Shown: positions 7,457-8,891 of the stretch, one piece after another
Numbering within the stretch: position 1 is the first letter of the stretch
How the letters are laid out: each line of letters starts with the position of its first letter
NCBI GenBank assembly: GCA_964529445.1
Contig: CAZGWJ010000102.1
Location: 1-8,891 of the forward strand
DNA length: 8,891 nucleotides
Direction of reading: 5' to 3'
Source: CAZGWJ01 sp964529445
GTDB taxonomy: Bacteria; Oederibacteriota; Muellerivitia; Muellerivitales; Muellerivitaceae
Program-made: the position numbers and the translations under genes
Notes under the pieces: model-generated
What the model was told of the DNA's origin: nothing
The model's database searches: none
Seen by the model: the letters and a program-made list of their open reading frames with translations, nothing else

Positions 7457-7510
7457 ATGATGCAGGGGTCATGATAGATCAGATGCTCGAATGATGAAAG
7501 CCGTCAATTC

Positions 7511-8617
7511 CTAACTGCCGTGCGCGTGTCTCCGTTGCGGGAGTTCGCGCAAGGCGCTCAGTACCATTTCAACGGTCACCGATTCCACGCGGTGGTCCTG
7601 GGCCTGGACGGCGAGGAAGTGAGGGCCGAGGGGCTTGAAACGCTCCGGATCGGTGGGGCCGAAGATCCCGACGAGCGGCGTTCCCACCGCGGCGGCCAGA
7701 TGCAGCATGCCCGTGTCGTTCACCACGATGGCGTCGTACTCGGCGAAGAGGGCGGCCAGTTCCCGGACCGGCGGGGCTCCGCCCCAGAGGCAGGGCACAT
7801 GGGCCGAGGCCAGGAACTTCTTGCCCAGCCCCTCCTCGTCCAGGCCGAACGTGGCCACCAGGTGCACCTTGCCCTCGTCGTAGAGCTTGGAGGCCAAATC
7901 CGCGAAGCGCTCGACGGGCCATCGATTCTCCGGTTTTCCAGCGCCCAGGTGCATGCCGATGAGACGCGCCCCCTTCTTCCTCCCCAGCCGGTCCAGCAAA
8001 TGGCGCGCGCGTTCTTTCTCCAGGTCGCTCACCCGGATGTGGGGGGAGAGGTCGTCCGTGTCGGCCCCGATGGCGCGTACGATATCGAGGTTGCGCTCGG
8101 TCTCGTGCCGCACGCCCCGCGCGACGGGGGAGCGCAGGTTGTAGAGGAACTGGCGCGGCAAGCCGTCGCCCACGACGGAATCCCCGGGGCCCAGGATGAG
8201 CTTCGCGCCCGATGCCCATGCCAACAGGTCGCTCGTGAGGGAGTGGCTCACGGTGTTCAGGACCACGCAGAGGTCCCAACCGGCCCGCAACTGCCGCAGG
8301 AAACGGGTGAAGGTCCCGTTGCCCCACTTCTTCCGGTAGACCAGGAGCTCGTCGAACTCACTGTTGTGGGAGACGGTCTTGGCGAAGTATTCGCGCGCTA
8401 CCAGGCCGATGTGGGCGCAGGGGAATTTCTCCCGCAGGGCCCGCAGGACGGGGATGGAGAGCAGGAAATCGCCCATGTAATCGTGCTGGCGGATGACGAG
8501 GATCCGGGCACAGTCCTCCGTCTTGAAGGAGGCGGGGTCCAGGGGCTTGCGCCCGATGAGGAGCTTCAAAAGGAGGAGCAGGAGGCGCTTGAACGGCCGG
8601 TTGTAATAGAAACGCAT
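7511..8617 (-). CDS. Glycosyltransferase family 9 (lipopolysaccharide heptosyltransferase-like)
   Basis: A 368-residue GT-B enzyme of family GT9, the family of WaaC and WaaF, which add heptose from ADP-heptose to the lipopolysaccharide core at the inner face of the inner membrane. A basic, hydrophobic N-terminus (FKRLLLLLLKLLIGRK, residues 9-24) may sit on the membrane. The N-terminal Rossmann domain opens with ILVIRQHDYMGDFLLSIPVLRALR, including the conserved Gly49-Asp50. The C-terminal domain has GMHLGAGKPENRWP (221-234), the nucleotide-sugar signature NDTGMLH (300-306) and GPTDP (320-324). Its size is typical of the family. The actual sugar and acceptor are unknown because no other lipopolysaccharide gene is in view. 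The ATG at 8617 is chosen because the open frame further upstream consists of non-coding repeats; its Shine-Dalgarno is weak. Confidence 0.92.
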   Translation of the reverse strand: MRFYYNRPFKRLLLLLLKLLIGRKPLDPASFKTEDCARILVIRQHDYMGDFLLSIPVLRALREKFPCAHIGLVAREYFAKTVSHNSEFDELLVYRKKWGNGTFTRFLRQLRAGWDLCVVLNTVSHSLTSDLLAWASGAKLILGPGDSVVGDGLPRQFLYNLRSPVARGVRHETERNLDIVRAIGADTDDLSPHIRVSDLEKERARHLLDRLGRKKGARLIGMHLGAGKPENRWPVERFADLASKLYDEGKVHLVATFGLDEEGLGKKFLASAHVPCLWGGAPPVRELAALFAEYDAIVVNDTGMLHLAAAVGTPLVGIFGPTDPERFKPLGPHFLAVQAQDHRVESVTVEMVLSALRELPQRRHAHGS

Positions 8618-8646
8618 ACCACATTCTAACAAACAAACGAAGATTA

Positions 8647-8759
8647 GCCCATTCGACTCCTTCCAGTCGCTCAGGGCGCGGCGACTGGGACGCCGCGGAG
8701 TTAGAAGCCAGCAATGCTGGCCCTGAGCAACCATAAACCAGTGATAATGTGTCGAAGGG
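8647..8759. repeat. Two-tier inverted-repeat element upstream of the GT9 gene
   Basis: On the + strand GCCCTGAGC (8720-8728) is followed by GTCGAAGGG (8751-8759). On the - strand the same pair occurs as GCCCTGAGC (8677-8669) and GTCGAATGGG (8657-8648). The two copies face each other around a 42-bp core. Further hairpins are possible: TTCCAGTCGC with GCGACTGGGA (8661-8670/8681-8690, one G-T pair), CGCGGCG with CGCCGCG (8677-8683/8691-8697), and a GCCAGCAATGCTGGC palindrome (8707-8721). From memory, CCCTGAGC...GTCGAAGGG pairs are common intergenic repeats in some environmental genomes. No function is known to me. Confidence 0.65.
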
Positions 8760-8775
8760 TTAGGAGTTGGGAGTC
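8759..8775. repeat. Heptamer GTTAGGA-type repeat
   Basis: Two 7-bp units, GTTAGGA (8759-8765) and GTTGGGA (8766-8772), followed by GTC. It abuts the end of the inverted-repeat element and resembles, on the opposite strand, the ACTCCTC heptamer array near 4681. Short and degenerate, so moderately supported. Confidence 0.45.
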
Positions 8776-8790
8776 GACGGCCCGAACGGC

Positions 8791-8824
8791 AATGTGCAAT
8801 TAGCAATTTAAAATTCGCAATTAC
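8791..8824. repeat. Heptamer GCAATT-type repeat, long copy
   Basis: Four 7-bp units in register from 8796: GCAATTA, GCAATTT, AAAATTC and GCAATTA. It is a strikingly AT-rich stretch in a GC-rich window. Its first 18 bp match the copy at 7439-7456 at 15 positions. It overlaps the stop codon of the possible gene tail at the right edge. Read on the minus strand in one frame it yields an IANFKLLIAH-like peptide, which is a by-product of the repeat. Confidence 0.7.
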
Positions 8825-8889
8825 TGACATTCTGTCTCGGCGACCTTACCGAGAAAACTTCGCCGTTCTTCGCCCGCCATCGATGCTAT
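8821..8889 (-). CDS. Possible 3' end of an upstream gene (22 codons visible)
   Basis: On the minus strand one frame is open from the right edge to TAA at 8823-8821 and encodes IASMAGEERRSFLGKVAETE followed by CQ. The composition is plausible for the end of a real protein, and the repeats begin exactly at its stop, as they do at other gene boundaries here. It is too short to identify, and another minus frame is also open for 14 codons, so this is tentative. Confidence 0.3.
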   Translation of the reverse strand: MASMAGEERRSFLGKVAETECQ

Positions 8890-8891
8890 CG

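Noticed and set aside
6101..7474. 457-codon plus-strand open frame opposite the DUF4153 gene
   Set aside because: Antisense shadow; Gly/Glu/Asp/Gln-rich with no hydrophobic core, whereas the minus strand gives a coherent membrane protein.
7458..7507. Promoter for the DUF4153 gene (TTGACG with TATCAT or CATAAT)
   Set aside because: TTGACG to TATCAT is spaced about 25 bp, and CATAAT has no -35 match at 17 bp; not better than chance in this AT-richer gap.
7520..8629. 369-codon plus-strand open frame opposite the GT9 gene
   Set aside because: Antisense shadow of a well-supported GT9 enzyme with no recognisable domain.
8624..8706. Possible integron attC site (TTCTAAC ... GTTAGAA, perfect 7-bp inverted ends)
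   Set aside because: The ends miss the attC consensus (RYYYAAC / GTTRRRY) at the outermost base, the inner boxes are not complementary, and there is no integrase or cassette context.
8618..8830. 71-codon N-terminal extension of the GT9 gene
   Set aside because: The extension is translated from three kinds of repeat (heptamers and the inverted element) and gives no known N-terminal domain; the ATG at 8617 gives a normal GT9 length.
8835..8854. Hairpin TCTCGG/CCGAGA as a terminator
   Set aside because: No T-tract follows on either strand, and it may lie inside the tail of a coding region.

Overview
This is a GC-rich window from a diderm (Gram-negative type) bacterium. It carries an outer-membrane-type lipoprotein, a secreted TPR-SPOR envelope protein and a heptosyltransferase-like GT9 enzyme, alongside the housekeeping genes miaB and mutS. 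The lineage cannot be fixed from the sequence. The mix of genes and intergenic repeats is compatible with Acidobacteriota or a former deltaproteobacterial group, but that is a guess.

Layout. Positions 1-4635 read on the + strand: the 3' part of miaB (tRNA modification), a signal-peptide TPR protein ending in a SPOR domain (618-1835), and a complete mutS (1978-4635). From about 4700 to the right edge everything reads on the - strand. In transcription order these are: a possible gene tail at the right edge, a GT9 glycosyltransferase (8617-7511), an 11-TM DUF4153-type membrane protein (7414-5624) and a PDZ-domain lipoprotein (5546-4716) that converges on mutS. No gap contains a convincing sigma70 promoter or a classical T-tailed terminator.

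The genes are mostly ordinary. miaB and mutS are housekeeping genes that protect translational and replication fidelity. The SPOR protein, lipoprotein, DUF4153 protein and GT9 enzyme all point to the cell envelope. No defence system, mobile element, CRISPR array or RNA gene was found.

The most unusual material is between the genes. Five of the six gaps hold short degenerate tandem repeats with unit lengths of 7, 8 or 9 bp: CACGAAG-type (period 8), CGCAGAG-type (period 9, arranged as an inverted pair), ACTCCTC-type (period 7) and GCAATT-type (period 7). The gap upstream of the GT9 gene also has a two-tier inverted repeat at 8647-8759 with several competing hairpins. In one case the repeat runs into the ribosome-binding site of the next gene, and in another it ends 17 bp before the start codon. 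This layered repeat landscape is the best candidate for follow-up.
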